In this document: positions 13,615-14,257 of the stretch, in pieces
How the letters are laid out: every line of letters begins with the position of its first letter
Numbering within the stretch: the first letter of the stretch is position 1
NCBI GenBank assembly: GCA_018678395.1
Contig: JAHHMJ010000032.1
Span: 1-14,257, forward strand
Source: Gemmatimonadota bacterium
Lineage (GTDB): Bacteria > Gemmatimonadota > Gemmatimonadetes > Longimicrobiales > Gaopeijiaceae
DNA: 14,257 nt
Direction of reading: 5' to 3'
Program-made: the position numbers and the translations under genes
Notes under the pieces: model-generated
The model's database searches: none
What the model saw: only the letters and a program-made list of their open reading frames with translations
What the model was told of the DNA's origin: nothing

Positions 13615-14257
13615 CTATCCGGCTTCGATCTGGAGGAGGGGCAGCCGCACGTGCTCGGGGCGACTCAGCACGAAGAGCACGGTATCGGCTACGTCCGCCG
13701 GTCGGAGCATGGCGCTGCGCGGCGGCAGCGCCGGGTCGCCGTCGGGGTCCAGAGCATCCCAGAGCGACGTGTCCGTTGCGGACGGCTCCAGCAGCGTCGC
13801 CGCGACGCCGGAGCCGCGCAACTCCTCGACCAGCACTTCATGGAGCCCCCGGACCCCGAACTTCGAGGCACCGTACGCTCCATTGCCCGGCAAGGCGCGC
13901 CTCCCCGCGACGGACCCGACGTTGACGATGCGGCCCGACCCGCGCTGCAACAGCGCCGGCAGGAGCGCCCGCAGGACCAGGAAGGTGCCTCGCAGGTTTA
14001 CTGCGAGCATCCGGTCGAACGTCGCCACCGACGTCTCGGCCAGCGGCTCGAGTGCGAAGGCCCCGGCGGAGTTCACGATGTCGGTCGGCGGTCCGCCCAG
14101 CCGGTCCTGCAACTGGTCCAGCGAGGTCCACACCGACGCCTCGTCGCCCAGGTCGGTCGGCCAGACGTCGCCTCCCGACCCGCGTGCCAGCGTCGCGACG
14201 TCCGCCGGGTCGCGGCAGAACACATGCACGGCGCCCCCCGCTTCGGCTACCGCCTCG
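13615..14257 (-). CDS. Short-chain dehydrogenase/reductase, N-terminus cut by window edge
   Basis: The frame is open to the last base. Residues just before the GTG at 14229 read EAVAEAGGAVHVFCRD, which is the second strand of an SDR Rossmann fold, so the GTG is internal and the first strand with its Gly-rich NAD(P) loop lies to the right of the window. Visible motifs, numbered from the GTG, are NSAG at 53-56 (usual NNAG), NVGSVAG with catalytic Ser106, and the YGASK pair Tyr119/Lys123. These are classical SDR catalytic residues, and the Arg after the second strand may favour NADPH. Substrate is not readable. Being six bases upstream of the pterin synthase gene, it could be a sepiapterin-reductase-like enzyme, although many SDRs sit next to unrelated genes. 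Confidence 0.9.
   Translation of the reverse strand, partial: EAVAEAGGAVHVFCRDPADVATLARGSGGDVWPTDLGDEASVWTSLDQLQDRLGGPPTDIVNSAGAFALEPLAETSVATFDRMLAVNLRGTFLVLRALLPALLQRGSGRIVNVGSVAGRRALPGNGAYGASKFGVRGLHEVLVEELRGSGVAATLLEPSATDTSLWDALDPDGDPALPPRSAMLRPADVADTVLFVLSRPEHVRLPLLQIEAG

Overview
The window is one very G+C-rich, gene-dense bacterial segment with no mobile element, CRISPR array, rRNA or tRNA that I can see. Frequent GTG and TTG starts, 4-base stop/start overlaps and a Gram-negative-type lipoprotein point to a high-GC diderm. The gene set (a large two-repeat ABC-2 permease, a membrane-anchored transglutaminase, DUF445, SIMPL and DUF1499-like proteins) would suit Gemmatimonadota or a similar phylum. 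That placement is inference; no marker gene is present to prove it.

Layout. From 1 to 3643, four genes read rightward: a SIMPL/DUF541 protein cut by the left edge, a DUF1499-like protein, an unrecognised lipoprotein and a DUF445 membrane protein. They overlap or lie within 25 bases of each other, so they are probably one transcript that starts outside the window. Everything from 3659 to the right edge reads leftward and converges on this operon; both stop codons at the junction lie inside a short inverted repeat.

The leftward strand, in transcription order, begins at the right edge with an SDR oxidoreductase (5' end missing), a QueD/PTPS-type pterin synthase, and a Trm112-like zinc-ribbon protein with a Rossmann-like C-terminal part. 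An 86-base gap with a nested inverted repeat follows. Next come a TPR protein, an OsmC-type peroxidase, a long-chain acyl-CoA synthetase, CutA, a divergent macro-domain protein, a membrane-anchored transglutaminase, and an ABC exporter ATPase and permease. Several of these are joined by 4-base or 11-base overlaps. A 107-base gap with a hairpin and a candidate promoter then leads into a TerB-like gene and two very small membrane proteins.

How the genes fit together. The most system-like part is macro domain - transglutaminase - ABC ATPase - ABC permease. The four genes are chained by short overlaps, and a perfect 8-base Shine-Dalgarno sequence for the transglutaminase is embedded in the end of the macro gene. 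The TerB-like gene with its two small membrane proteins is a second candidate functional unit. The remaining genes look like ordinary metabolic, stress and envelope functions packed into long operons. I did not find clear evidence of a defence, secretion or biosynthetic system that is both complete and new.
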